DNA of 64,000 bases from CBDBGD01 sp965205235 (lineage in GTDB: Bacteria; Chloroflexota; Dehalococcoidia; Lucifugimonadales; UBA1127): NCBI GenBank assembly GCA_965205235.1, contig CBDBGD010000004.1, positions 67,670-131,669 on the forward strand, written 5' to 3'. The position numbers were made by a program, and so were the translations under genes. Positions 1 to 8,384 of the stretch are shown here, piece after piece; position 1 is the first letter of the stretch, and each line of letters opens with the position of its first letter. The notes below the pieces were generated by a model, which was not told the origin of the DNA, made no database searches, and was given only the letters and a program-made list of their open reading frames with translations.

Positions 1-741
1 AGGGAGTTGCCGATGACGTGGGTGAGGGCGACGAAGATGCCGGGGATGTGGTTGTAGCGCTCTCTGACGTCCGGGGCGACGGCGTTGACGCCGTGCAGGG
101 AGACGGGGACGTCCAGGCCGACGCAGGTGCTCCAGAGGGCGTCGTACTCGGGGTCGTGCCACATCTTGTCCGGCGGCGGGGGAGGCATGTCCACGGTGAC
201 CGCGTTCCACCTCTCGATGCAGCGGCGGGCTTCGATGACCTGAGCCTCAACGTCGTCGAAGGTGGGGAGGGTGACGACCGGCTTGAGCTTGGAGGGGTCT
301 GCGGAGGCAAAGTCACCGGCCCAGTTGTTGTAGGCCCGGGTGAGGGCCATGACGAGGGCCGGGTCCTTGCCGTAGAGGCGCTTGCCGTTGACGAGGGAGC
401 CGGTGCCGGGGATGAGGACCTGCTTGTCCCAGCCGTAGCGGTCCATGTCCTTGAGACGGGACTCAGCGGTCCAGGTCTCCCGGTAGGCGTCGCCGTACTT
501 GCGCTCCTGGTCGCGCCAGATCTTGGGGGAGAGGAACTGGGCGTTCCGCTTGGTGTCGCCGCCCCGGCTGCCGCCGGGGAAGAGCTCGGGGTGGTCCTCG
601 AAGAGGAAGCGAATCTTGCCGACGTACTCCTTCACGACGGGGCGCCGGTCGTAGAACTCCGGCTCCACGTAGTCCTTCCAGAGGTCGAATGGCTCCTGCA
701 TGTGGGCATCGCCGTCGATAACCCCTGAAACCGTCCTTCAT
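1..741 (-). CDS. COG2159 amidohydrolase, cut by window edge, frameshifted near its start
   Basis: Predicted TIM-barrel metal-dependent hydrolase (amidohydrolase_2 / COG2159); substrate unknown. The 3' end lies beyond the window. The ATG at 741 follows a strong GGAGGAGG site and opens MKDGFR like the paralogues next door, but the conserved DGDAHMQEP motif then continues in another frame: four C's at 722-725 stand where three would keep the frame (one extra base). Downstream the body is intact, with the CIERW, WHDPEY and SLHGV blocks seen in the other copies. An in-frame ATG at 701 could start a shorter protein lacking the first metal-binding His. This is either a sequencing or assembly indel in a homopolymer, or a recently inactivated gene. 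Confidence 0.75.
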
Positions 742-963
742 GGTCCTCCTCCTGTCCCGAAACGTGGTGTAACGATACGAGGCGGGCAGGAGGGTGTCAA
801 GGGAAGGGAGCTTGGCAGGCCTGCACCGGGTGCGGGCGGGGATTTGCATTGCATTGAATTGTGTTACAGCGGAGCCGCACTCGGTGCTTCGCGTCGGCGG
901 TCCTGCGCGGCGGGTGATATGATTGGCGCCAGCGTGAGAGCGCGTCGTGGAAGGAGTCGGGGC

Positions 964-1350
964 TTGCTGATTCTGTGGGTTGGGGCTGGGGGTGTGATCG
1001 GGGCGATGGCGCGCTACCTGGTGGTGGTGTCGCTGCATGGGGGGCTGGGGACGTCGGGGTTCCCCTATGGGACGCTGGCCGTGAACGCTGTGGGGTGCTT
1101 CCTGATCGGCGCGGTCGTGGGGTTCGCGGAGGCGCACAAGCCGCTGAGCCCGGAGATGCAGGCGTTCCTGCTGGCGGGGGTGCTCGGAGGGTTTACGACG
1201 TTCTCAGCGTTCGGCATCGACACGATCAGGCTGCTCAGGGACGGGGCGTACCTGGCGGGCTCAGCGAACGTGGCGCTGCAGCTGGGGGTTGGGCTGGCTG
1301 CGGTGGTGGTGGGGCTGAGGGTGGGGCAGGCGCTGAAGGCGGTGTGGTAG
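964..1350 (+). CDS. crcB: Fluoride ion channel CrcB/FluC
   Basis: Small inner-membrane fluoride exporter that works as a dual-topology dimer. The 128-residue product has four hydrophobic segments and family signatures: GAGGVIGAMARY near the N-terminus, the NAVGCFLIG helix and GGFTTFSAF, whose Thr/Ser/Phe residues line the fluoride path. I chose the TTG at 964 because AAGGAG at 951-956 is spaced 7 bases before it and it gives the usual family length; an ATG at 919 would add 15 residues not typical of the family. It is a lone gene pointing away from the hydrolase. I looked for a fluoride (crcB) riboswitch upstream and saw none. Confidence 0.9.
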   Translation: MLILWVGAGGVIGAMARYLVVVSLHGGLGTSGFPYGTLAVNAVGCFLIGAVVGFAEAHKPLSPEMQAFLLAGVLGGFTTFSAFGIDTIRLLRDGAYLAGSANVALQLGVGLAAVVVGLRVGQALKAVW

Positions 1351-1450
1351 GGCCGCAATCGCCGGGGGTGTTGGCGCAGCGGTGGTGTGGGGAGAATGAG
1401 GATGCCCCGCTCCTCCGCTCGCCCCTCTGTGCTTATCCCGCCCAGCCGCC

Positions 1451-1680
1451 CTGGGATTTTTCTTGGGGGCCTGCGGCCCCCAGACCCCCGCTGAAGCGAC
1501 CCCCCGCCACCCCTGGGTTCCGGCTCGGGGGCCGGAACGACGAGACCTAGCCCTCACCCGCCGCTATCGCCTCGGCCACTGCCAGAGGGAGAGGTGGGAC
1601 CCTTCGACGGGCTCAGGGTGAACGGATAGCGAGGTTCCTGCTTTCGCAGGAACGACGATGGTGGGGGCAGGAACGACGAA
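1451..1680. repeat. Mosaic of dispersed intergenic repeat modules
   Basis: The 417-base gap after crcB holds no gene. It contains several modules that recur elsewhere: a GGGGGCCTGCGGCCCCC hairpin followed by AGACCCCCGC (1464-1490), a CCCTCACCCGCCGC...GGGAGAGG module (1552-1596), a CCTTCGACGGGCTCAGGG module (1602-1626), and a GAGGTTCCTG...CAGGAACGACGA hairpin module (1631-1658) with a second half copy at 1667-1680. Matching sets lie near 8.4, 18.9, 21.4, 57.2 and 59.9 kb. Confidence 0.75.
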
Positions 1681-1716
1681 TGGGGGAGCAGGGTGAGCGG
1701 GGGTGGGGGGAAAGGG

Positions 1717-1749
1717 AAGGGGCCCTGCCGTCGTCGGTAGGGCCCCTTT
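1717..1749 (-). terminator. Hairpin terminator downstream of the 1768-2928 hydrolase
   Basis: Arms AAGGGGCCCTGCC and GGTAGGGCCCCTT form a long GC-rich stem around GTCGTC. It lies 18 bases past the stop of the minus-strand hydrolase. The T tract on the minus strand is short, so efficiency is uncertain. Confidence 0.55.
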
Positions 1750-1767
1750 GGGTTGCCGGGGTGGGTG

Positions 1768-2928
1768 CTAGCCGAGGATCTTCTGCCCGTAGAGCTTGAT
1801 GGGGTTGTCCCAGAGGATCTTCTTCTTGGATTCCTCCGAGATGGGCTGGGTGAGCAGAGACGGGATGGCCTTGTCCGGGTCCGGCGCGTCGGCGTGGGGG
1901 TAGTCTGTGTTCCAGACGATGTGGTCGTCACCGGAGAGGTCGACTGCGCCCTTGAGGGCCGCCTCGTCGCCGTCGCAGGCCACGAAGCCCTGGCGGAAGA
2001 AGTACTCGCTGGGCCGCAGGGGCAGCGTGGGGGCGTCGAAGAAGACCTCCTGGCGATGGCCGGGGACGGCGTGGTCGTCGAGTCGGCCGAGCCAGAAGGG
2101 CAGCCAGCCGGCGCTTCCCTCAAGGAAGGAGACGCGCAGCTTGGGGTGACGCTCCAGGATGCCGGTGTAGATGAGGTGGCCCATGGAGATCATGTTCTCA
2201 AAGGGGAAGCCGATGGCGTGGTCCAGGGCGACGATGACGCCGCCGCCGTCGCCGTGGCGGGCGCTGGAGTGGGGGCGGCCGCTGGGGACGCCGTGGAAGG
2301 AGACGGGAGCGTCGTGCTCAATGGCGAGCTCCCAGAGGCCGGCGTACTCAGGGTCGTGCCAGTGCTTGCCCTTCATGGCCATGGGCATCTGGACGGTGAT
2401 GGCGCCCTTCTCCAGGCAGCGCCGGACCTCGGTCAGCAGGCCTTCGATGTCGTGCTGGTTGGGGGTGGCGACGACCATCTTGAGGCGTGAGGGGTCTGCG
2501 CTGGCGAAGTCGAGGGACCAGTTGTTGTAGGCGCGGGTGACGGCCCAGATGAGGTCCTGGTCCTTGCCCTCTGCGCGGATGGGGCCTGCGCCGGTGCCGG
2601 GGATGAGGACCATCTTGTCCCAGCCGTAGCGGTCCATGTCCTTGAGGCGGGACTCGGCGCTCCAGGTGGCCTCGTAGGCGTCGCCGAACTTCTCACGGTT
2701 GCGCTGCGTGACCTTGGGGGGCCTGCGGCCACGGTCGCCGCCGCGTCCGCCGCGACCGGTGCCCTCGGGGAAGATCTCGCAGGGCGAGTAGTGGAAGAAC
2801 TGCTTGTTCTCGTAGTCGTTGACCAGGGGACGCCGATCGTAGAACTCGGGCTCCATGAACTCACTCCACAGGTCGTAGGGCTCCTGCATGTGAGCGTCTG
2901 CGTCGATAACCTTAAAGCCTTTCCACAT
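1768..2928 (-). CDS. COG2159 amidohydrolase family protein
   Basis: Intact 386-residue member of the same paralogous group as its neighbours. It is probably a cytosolic TIM-barrel hydrolase or decarboxylase related to the ACMSD/amidohydrolase_2 group. The N-terminal metal motif is DADAHMQEP (His13), a WHDPEY block and SFHG follow in mid-protein, and NTDYPHADAP near residues 340-349 carries the conserved Asp342. The start ATG is preceded by GGAGGAG. It is transcribed from a good divergent promoter shared with the next hydrolase. The family has been linked to aromatic and heterocyclic ring chemistry, but nothing in the sequence fixes the substrate. Confidence 0.88.
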   Translation of the reverse strand: MWKGFKVIDADAHMQEPYDLWSEFMEPEFYDRRPLVNDYENKQFFHYSPCEIFPEGTGRGGRGGDRGRRPPKVTQRNREKFGDAYEATWSAESRLKDMDRYGWDKMVLIPGTGAGPIRAEGKDQDLIWAVTRAYNNWSLDFASADPSRLKMVVATPNQHDIEGLLTEVRRCLEKGAITVQMPMAMKGKHWHDPEYAGLWELAIEHDAPVSFHGVPSGRPHSSARHGDGGGVIVALDHAIGFPFENMISMGHLIYTGILERHPKLRVSFLEGSAGWLPFWLGRLDDHAVPGHRQEVFFDAPTLPLRPSEYFFRQGFVACDGDEAALKGAVDLSGDDHIVWNTDYPHADAPDPDKAIPSLLTQPISEESKKKILWDNPIKLYGQKILG

Positions 2929-2991
2929 ACTCTCCTCCAGGATGGCCAGATTGCTTGCGCGCAGGCAGCACGCGCAGTTGCATCGCGCGCA

Positions 2992-3020
2992 ATGCTACGG
3001 CGCGCTCGCGGGTATGTCAA
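2992..3020 (-). promoter_or_regulatory. Leftward promoter of the divergent hydrolase pair
   Basis: On the minus strand a perfect TTGACA (3020-3015) is separated by 17 bases from TAGCAT (2997-2992). It would drive the hydrolase ending at 1768, with a leader of about 55 bases. Confidence 0.6.
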
Positions 3021-3044
3021 GTACGCGCGCTACGCGACTTGACA
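3015..3044. promoter_or_regulatory. Inverted repeat spanning both divergent -35 boxes
   Basis: TGTCAAGT (3015-3022) and ACTTGACA (3037-3044) are perfect inverted copies with a 14-base spacer, about two helical turns centre to centre. Each arm contains the -35 hexamer of one divergent promoter. It could be simple promoter symmetry or an operator for a dimer controlling both directions. Confidence 0.5.
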
Positions 3045-3068
3045 ACACAGCGCCGTGGAATGTGTAAT
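3039..3068 (+). promoter_or_regulatory. Rightward promoter of the divergent hydrolase pair
   Basis: TTGACA (3039-3044), an 18-base spacer and TGTAAT (3063-3068), close to consensus. Transcription would begin near 3075, about 30 bases before the GTG at 3105. Confidence 0.7.
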
Positions 3069-3104
3069 GCAACTTTAGAAACTCCGAGCGCTTGGAGGTG
3101 GTGC

Positions 3105-4229
3105 GTGCTAGACGGATATCGAGTCATAGACGGCGACGGGCACATGCAGGAGCCCATGGACATCTGGGAGAAGTACACGGAGCCTGCGTTCCGTGAGCGC
3201 GCTCCCAAGGTGGTGGGCCACGTGGGGAAGACGCTGTTCAAGTACGCGCCGGGCGAGGCGTTCCCGCAGGGGAACATGCAGCCGCGGCCGGAGAGCGTCT
3301 TTGAAGACTGCCTGGAGCGCTACGGCGACGCGTACCTGTCCTGGTGGAGCCTGGAGACGCGGATGGCGCACATGGACTCCGAGGGCGTGGACATCCAGGT
3401 GGGGTTCCAGACGAACGGCGGGGCGGCACTGTCGCCGAACATCACGGACCCGAAGCTGCAGGCGGCCCTGTGCCGAGCGTACAACGACTGGGCCACGGAC
3501 TTCTGCCGCGACTCCAGGGGCCGGGTACAGCACATTGGGCTGGTGAGCCTGCTGGACGTGGACGAGGCCGTGGAGGAGATCCGGCGCATCGGCGGCCGGG
3601 CCGAGGTTGCGGCGATCAACATCCCGGACTCGGCGGCGGAGCAGCGGCAGTGGTCGTCGCCGGAGTTCGATCCGCTGTGGGCGGCGCTGGCGGGGGAGGG
3701 CCTGGCGGCGTGCTTCCACGGGGGCAGCGCGCAGGCGCGCATCTTCCGCAGCCTGCAGGGGCCGCTGGCATCGGTGAGCCATGCGATCGGCTTCCCGCTG
3801 GACGCGATGGTGTCGATGGGGATCATGATGTTCGGGTCGGCGATGGAGCGGCACCCGAACCTGCGGGCCGGCTTCTACGAGTCGAACGCGGGGTGGCTGC
3901 CGTTCTGGCTGTCGCGCATGGACGACCATGCCGTGGGCCGGCAGGGGCGCTTCATGTACGGGAGCAGCGTGCCGCTGAAGCCGAGCGAGTACTTCCTGCG
4001 GCAGTGCTCCGTGGCGTGCGACGCTGACGAGGGGACGCTGGGCTTCGTGGTGGACTACATGAACGGCGACAACCTGGTGTTCAACACGGACTACCCGCAC
4101 CCGGACGCGCCGTTCCCCGGCTCGGTGAGCGGGATCCTGAGCCGCAACCTGAAGGACGATCACAAGCGGAAGATCCTGTGGGACAACTCTGTGAAGCTCT
4201 ACGGCGAGCGGGTACTGGCAGCCGCCTAG
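3105..4229 (+). CDS. COG2159 amidohydrolase family protein
   Basis: Intact 374-residue metal-dependent hydrolase of the same group. It carries DGDGHMQEPMDIW at residues 9-21, a CFHGG block in mid-protein, the NAGWLPFWLSRMDDH stretch shared by all copies, and NTDYPHPDAP at 327-336 with the conserved Asp329. The GTG start is chosen because GGAGG at 3094-3098 is correctly spaced and the conserved block starts a few residues later; an open frame running further upstream crosses the promoter. First gene of a plus-strand pair with the hydrolase at 4268, 38 bases downstream. Substrate unknown. Confidence 0.87.
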   Translation: MLDGYRVIDGDGHMQEPMDIWEKYTEPAFRERAPKVVGHVGKTLFKYAPGEAFPQGNMQPRPESVFEDCLERYGDAYLSWWSLETRMAHMDSEGVDIQVGFQTNGGAALSPNITDPKLQAALCRAYNDWATDFCRDSRGRVQHIGLVSLLDVDEAVEEIRRIGGRAEVAAINIPDSAAEQRQWSSPEFDPLWAALAGEGLAACFHGGSAQARIFRSLQGPLASVSHAIGFPLDAMVSMGIMMFGSAMERHPNLRAGFYESNAGWLPFWLSRMDDHAVGRQGRFMYGSSVPLKPSEYFLRQCSVACDADEGTLGFVVDYMNGDNLVFNTDYPHPDAPFPGSVSGILSRNLKDDHKRKILWDNSVKLYGERVLAAA

Positions 4230-4267
4230 GACCGAGAGTCGAGAAACCACAAAGGAGAAGGAGAGCC

Positions 4268-5440
4268 ATGCGAAACGGTTTCAGAGTCGTCGACGGCGAC
4301 GGGCACATGCAAGAGCCCATGGACATGTGGGAGAACTACATGCCCGCGGGTTTCAAGGACCGCGCTCCGAAGGTGATAGGCCACGCGAGCAAGATCCTGC
4401 TGTCCTACGGGCCCTGCGAGGTGTTTCCCGAAGGGCAGGAGGTGGGCTCCCGGGACCGGACGTTCTTTGACATGAAGGAGCGGTACGGGAAGGCCCTGGA
4501 CGAGTGGTGGAGCGTCCCGACACGCCTGGGACACATGGACGACGAGGGCGTGGACATCGCGGTGGGCTTCCCCACGAACTGCCAGATGCTGGGCTCGCCG
4601 ACGCTGGTACAGGACCCGGCGCTGCACGTGGCCCTGTGCGAGGCCTACAACAACTGGACCATCGACTACTGCAAGGACTCGGGCGGACGGGTGAAGACGA
4701 TCGGGCACGCGAGCTCCATGGACGTGGAGGCGGGCGTGCAGGAGATCCATCGGATGGCCCGAGCCGCGGAGGTGGTGGGCATCTTCCACCCCGGCATGGA
4801 CGAAGAGGCGGGCAAGGGCTGGGGCGACGCGGCGGTGGAGCCGCTGTGGGCCGCCATGGCAGAGACGGACCTGCCCGTGTGCTGGCACGGCAGTGCGTCC
4901 CACACCATCGCGACGAACGTGATGGGGAACCGCAAGGGCAACCTGATGCGCCGCGACAAGTACGGTCCGCTGGGCCACGCCATCGGGCACCCGTTCGGGG
5001 CGATGCTGGCGGTGGGCGGCTTCATCATGAGCGGGGTGCTGGAGAAGTACCCGACGCTCAAGGCGGGGTTCTACGAGTCGAACGCTGGGTGGCTGCCGTT
5101 CTGGCTGGCCCGGCTGGACGACCACGCCTTCGGGCGGCAGGGGGTGTTCCACTCGGACCACACGTCGAGCACGATGTCGCTGAAGCCGAGCGAGTACTTC
5201 CAGCGGCAGTGCTTCATCGCCTGCGACGGCGACGAGGGGACGCTGAACCTGGTGGCGGAGTACATGGACGGTGAGAACATCGTCTTCAACACGGACTACC
5301 CCCACCCGGACGCGCCGTTCCCGGGAGCGGTGGACAAGTTCTTGGACCAGCCGCTGAAGGACGACCACCGACGGAAGATCCTGTGGGACAACTCGGTGCG
5401 GCTGTACGGAGACAAGCTGCTGGCGGGCACGGGCCTGTAA
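4268..5440 (+). CDS. COG2159 amidohydrolase family protein
   Basis: Intact 390-residue paralogue of the preceding gene, probably co-transcribed with it. It has DGDGHMQEPMDMW at residues 9-21, CWHGSASH as the mid-barrel His block, the shared NAGWLPFWLARLDDH stretch, and NTDYPHPDAP at 341-350 with conserved Asp343. The ATG at 4268 follows AAGGAGAAGGAG. Compared with the 3105 gene it carries an insertion (residues about 215-240) before the GHAIGHPFG segment, which could alter the substrate pocket. A strong hairpin follows the stop. Confidence 0.88.
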   Translation: MRNGFRVVDGDGHMQEPMDMWENYMPAGFKDRAPKVIGHASKILLSYGPCEVFPEGQEVGSRDRTFFDMKERYGKALDEWWSVPTRLGHMDDEGVDIAVGFPTNCQMLGSPTLVQDPALHVALCEAYNNWTIDYCKDSGGRVKTIGHASSMDVEAGVQEIHRMARAAEVVGIFHPGMDEEAGKGWGDAAVEPLWAAMAETDLPVCWHGSASHTIATNVMGNRKGNLMRRDKYGPLGHAIGHPFGAMLAVGGFIMSGVLEKYPTLKAGFYESNAGWLPFWLARLDDHAFGRQGVFHSDHTSSTMSLKPSEYFQRQCFIACDGDEGTLNLVAEYMDGENIVFNTDYPHPDAPFPGAVDKFLDQPLKDDHRRKILWDNSVRLYGDKLLAGTGL

Positions 5441-5461
5441 GGCCTCCGACAACGACAGTAC

Positions 5462-5497
5462 AAAGGGGCGCGGCGCTTCGAGGCGTCGCGCCCCTTT
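5462..5497 (+). terminator. Hairpin after the hydrolase pair
   Basis: AAAGGGGCGCG (5462-5472) pairs perfectly with CGCGCCCCTTT (5487-5497), followed by CAG. It is intrinsic-terminator-like with a short T run, placed between the hydrolase and the small gene at 5554. Confidence 0.65.
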
Positions 5498-5553
5498 CAG
5501 TTTGCGGACCGGCGCCGGGCCGGCGGGGGCGTCGCCGCGGGGGTGAAGGAGAC

Positions 5554-5787
5554 ATGGCCACGATAGAGCAGATCGGGCCCAACAGCTACGGCATCGAGCG
5601 CGACTTCGAGATCGGCCAAGAGCAGTGGAGCGTGTACCGGCTGCTGGACGGGGGCACGGTGCGGGTGAAGACGTCCGTGCAGAAGATCTACCAGGTTGTG
5701 GACGCGGAGGGAGCGCCGGTCCACGACCAGTCGGGGCTGCCGGTCTACGCCGCCGCGCACAAGTCGGAGGTGGTGTTCAGCCGGTGA
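5554..5787 (+). CDS. Small protein of unknown function (77 aa)
   Basis: I do not recognise a family. The ATG is preceded by GAAGGAG at good spacing. The product begins MATIEQIGPNSYGIERDFEI, is soluble-looking and mixed beta-rich, with alternating polar and hydrophobic residues and no cysteine or membrane segment. It lies after the hairpin that ends the hydrolase pair and ends 14 bases before the convergent msrA, so it may be an independent gene or read-through partner. Confidence 0.6.
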   Translation: MATIEQIGPNSYGIERDFEIGQEQWSVYRLLDGGTVRVKTSVQKIYQVVDAEGAPVHDQSGLPVYAAAHKSEVVFSR

Positions 5788-5800
5788 GGCGCCCCCGCCG

Positions 5801-6364
5801 CTAGTCGCGGACCTCTGCGCCGGTCTTGAGCCGGTGCTGGAACTGCTTGCGGAACTTGGCGACCTTGGGCGAGATGATCACCTGGCAGTAGGGCTGGGAG
5901 CCGTTGCGCCGGTAGTATTCCCGGTGGTAGTCCTCGGCCGGGTAGAAGTGGGTGGCGGGCGAGACCGCGGTGACGATGCGGCGGTCCCAGATGCGCTTCG
6001 CATCGAGCTCTGCGATGACCTCGCGGGCGGTCTCCTCCTGCTGGTCAGTATGGGCGAAGATCTCCGAGCGGTACTGGGTGCCGACGTCCGGGCCCTGGCG
6101 GTTGAGCGTCGTGGGGTCGTGGACGGCGAAGAAGACCTGCAGCAGGTCGCGGTAGGAGATGGTGTCGGGGTCGAAGGCGACCTGGACGGCCTCGGCGTGG
6201 CCGGTCGTGCCGGTGCAGACGAGCTGGTAGGAGGGGTTGGGGACGTGGCCGCCGATGTAGCCGGACTCGACGCTCTGGACGCCCTGGAGCTGCTCCATGA
6301 CCGCCTCGATGCACCAGAAGCAGCCTCCGGCCAGGGTGGCGACCTGGGTGTTGGTGTTGTTCAT
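5801..6364 (-). CDS. msrA: Peptide-methionine (S)-S-oxide reductase MsrA
   Basis: Repairs methionine-S-sulfoxide in proteins with thioredoxin-type reductant. The 187-residue product carries the catalytic GGCFWC motif (Cys15 nucleophile), the GYIGGHVPNPSYQLVCTGTTGHAEAV core typical of MsrA, and YRSEIF and YHREYYRRN blocks. Length matches the family; no MsrB domain is fused. The ATG follows a CGGAGG site. Divergent from the cytochrome b561 gene across a 176-base spacer with a small dyad. Confidence 0.95.
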   Translation of the reverse strand: MNNTNTQVATLAGGCFWCIEAVMEQLQGVQSVESGYIGGHVPNPSYQLVCTGTTGHAEAVQVAFDPDTISYRDLLQVFFAVHDPTTLNRQGPDVGTQYRSEIFAHTDQQEETAREVIAELDAKRIWDRRIVTAVSPATHFYPAEDYHREYYRRNGSQPYCQVIISPKVAKFRKQFQHRLKTGAEVRD

Positions 6365-6439
6365 TGTCGCTTTCCTCCGTTAGATTTTCGTCACGGACCA
6401 CAGAGTCGACGGTCTCATCAATCTCCCTCTATTCTCTCA

Positions 6440-6458
6440 CAACATAGAGTACATGTTG
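6440..6458. promoter_or_regulatory. Small inverted repeat between msrA and cytochrome b561 genes
   Basis: CAACAT (6440-6445) and ATGTTG (6453-6458) are perfect inverted copies separated by AGAGTAC. The region is locally AT-rich and lies between two divergent redox genes, so an operator is possible. I could not place a convincing -35/-10 pair around it. Confidence 0.3.
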
Positions 6459-6540
6459 GAGTAGAAGAACACGATATGATGGGAAAGCACCATCCGGACA
6501 CTCATAGAGACATGAAGAGCATGGGGAAGGAAACGTAACA

Positions 6541-7071
6541 GTGACCACGTCCAGCATGAACTACAACACAGTCACGCAGATCATCCACTGGGTGAGCGCG
6601 GCGCTCATCCTCCTCATGATTCCGATGGGGCTTGTCATGCACAATCTCCCCGAAGGGACGCTCAAGCTCGTCATGTACAATGCGCACGTTTCGGTGGGGA
6701 TGGCAGTGATCGCCGTCACTGCGTTCCGGCTGGTGTGGCTGGTGTCCCACCGTTGGCCGGCGCCGCTGCCAAGGCTGTCTCCCTGGCGTCTGAAGGTTTT
6801 CACCGGGGTACACGTCATCCTGTACGCAGTGCTGGTGGTGGTGCTGTTGAGCGGCATCATGATGGTCGTCTCCAGCGGCCTGGCGCCGATACCGGGAACG
6901 ATTCAGCCGGAGGCGATTCAGGATGTCCCACCCCGCACGGTCCATGACATCCTGACCAAGGTGCTGATCGTAACCCTGGTCATCCACATCGTCGGCGTCG
7001 TAGATTACCAGGTCCGCAAGGGTGACACCCTGTCCAGAATGGGAATATCACTGTTTTCCAGATCCGACTGA
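6541..7071 (+). CDS. Cytochrome b561 family membrane protein
   Basis: Four-helix di-heme b-type cytochrome (prokaryotic b561 / Ni-Fe hydrogenase cytb-like fold), probably passing electrons from quinol to a periplasmic acceptor. The 176-residue product has four membrane segments; likely heme ligands are His16 (IIHWVSA), His49 (YNAHVSVG), His135 and His149 (LVIHIVG). The start is GTG at 6541 after GGAAGGAA. A YceI-type partner is not nearby. Its divergent neighbour is msrA, suggesting an oxidative-stress or redox context. Confidence 0.82.
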   Translation: MTTSSMNYNTVTQIIHWVSAALILLMIPMGLVMHNLPEGTLKLVMYNAHVSVGMAVIAVTAFRLVWLVSHRWPAPLPRLSPWRLKVFTGVHVILYAVLVVVLLSGIMMVVSSGLAPIPGTIQPEAIQDVPPRTVHDILTKVLIVTLVIHIVGVVDYQVRKGDTLSRMGISLFSRSD

Positions 7072-7151
7072 CCAGGGAGCGCCAGGTTAGCAGCGGCAAT
7101 GAGAAGCATCGCCGTTAGAATGCGCCATCTCCAGGCCTGCGGTCGCTCCCG

Positions 7152-8285
7152 CTACGGCATGAAGCCGTAGAGGCGGCCGGCGTTCTCGCAGGTGAGCTTG
7201 CGGAGGACCTTCTGGTCCATGCGGCCCAGGTCCTGCTCGATGATCTGCTGCGACCAGGGCCAGATGCCGTCCGGGTGGGGGTAGTCCGAGCCCCAGATGA
7301 CGTTGTCCTCCCCGACTAGAGGGACGATGTCCGGCACCGTCTCCTCGATCTGGAAGGTGGAGAAGCCGTTGCGACGCCAGAGGTCGCTGGGCCTGTTCTC
7401 CAACTGCAGGGACTGGCCGCCAAGACGGTCGCCGTGGGAGAGGTCGAGGCGAACGAGGACGTAGGGTATCCAGCTGATGCCGCACTCGCCGAGGACGAAC
7501 TGCAAATCCGGGTAGCGCTCGCAGGCGCCGGAGGCGATGATGCTGCCGAGGGACTCGACGCCACCGAGCTGGAACATGGAGTTGCGGACGGCCTCGTAGG
7601 GGGCGGCGTAGGTGTCGGCCTCGTCGCCCTCCATCTGGCGGGGCTTGAGGCCCAGGGTGTGGAAGGAGATGGGCATGCGGCACTCTGCCGCCGCGGCCCA
7701 AAGGGGGTCCCAGTCCCGGTGGTAGATGGGCTTCACGGCGTTGGCCGCGGCGAAGTCGACGCCCTTCAGGCCGAGCTTGGCCGCCCGGCGCACCTCCTCG
7801 GCGGCGAGGAGCGGGTCGTGGTTGGGGACGCACGCCAGCGCAGCCCAGCGGCCGGGCTGGGACTTGCAGAAGTCCGCCGCCCACTCATTGTAGACCTGGT
7901 AGACGTAGTGGGTGAGCTCCTTGTCCTCGAAGAGGAGGCCGATGCCCAGGACGCCGTAGATCACCTCGGCGTCTATGCCGTCGATGGCCATGTCCCTGAG
8001 GCGAAGCTCCGGGGTGGTGGGATGGGGGCCGCCCTCGTAGAAGCCGGCGTCGAACATGGCGTCAACGTGGAGAGAGCGGCCGCGCTCGGGGCGGTTGAAG
8101 AGGAAGCCGAGGCCGCCGAACATGCCGAGCTCCTTGTCCTCGGCGCGCCACTTGGGGCCTTCGTCGGTCTCGATGACGCGCGGGACGGCGTCGGCGAGAT
8201 GCGGGGGGGCGCGGTCGATCCAGAGGTCGCCGGGCATCCAGGTCATGTCGATGTGCGAGTCGCCGGAGATTACGCGGTAGTCCAT
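7152..8285 (-). CDS. COG2159 amidohydrolase family protein, divergent subgroup
   Basis: 377-residue TIM-barrel metal-dependent hydrolase, more distant from the 1-5 kb group: its N-terminal motif is SGDSHIDM (His11) rather than DxDxHMQEP, its middle has SFHTLGLKPRQ, and the C-terminal motif is WGSDYPHPDG with Asp334. FxLGECGISWIPYVLVRLD replaces the usual NAGWLPFWL stretch. The ATG at 8285 follows GGAGGAGGGGG; an open frame extending further upstream runs into intergenic repeat and is not believed. Substrate unknown; apparently monocistronic. Confidence 0.85.
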   Translation of the reverse strand: MDYRVISGDSHIDMTWMPGDLWIDRAPPHLADAVPRVIETDEGPKWRAEDKELGMFGGLGFLFNRPERGRSLHVDAMFDAGFYEGGPHPTTPELRLRDMAIDGIDAEVIYGVLGIGLLFEDKELTHYVYQVYNEWAADFCKSQPGRWAALACVPNHDPLLAAEEVRRAAKLGLKGVDFAAANAVKPIYHRDWDPLWAAAAECRMPISFHTLGLKPRQMEGDEADTYAAPYEAVRNSMFQLGGVESLGSIIASGACERYPDLQFVLGECGISWIPYVLVRLDLSHGDRLGGQSLQLENRPSDLWRRNGFSTFQIEETVPDIVPLVGEDNVIWGSDYPHPDGIWPWSQQIIEQDLGRMDQKVLRKLTCENAGRLYGFMP

Positions 8286-8384
8286 GTTGTGCCCCCTCCT
8301 CCACGGTTCTCGGTGCGAGTGTACTACGCGGACGGGCCTCAGCCCAAGACCCCGGAGGGGGAGAGGGGGGCTTTGGTGCGGCCT

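Noticed and set aside
741..963. Possible fluoride riboswitch before crcB
   Set aside because: No match to the conserved motif could be seen; the space has no recognisable stems around it.
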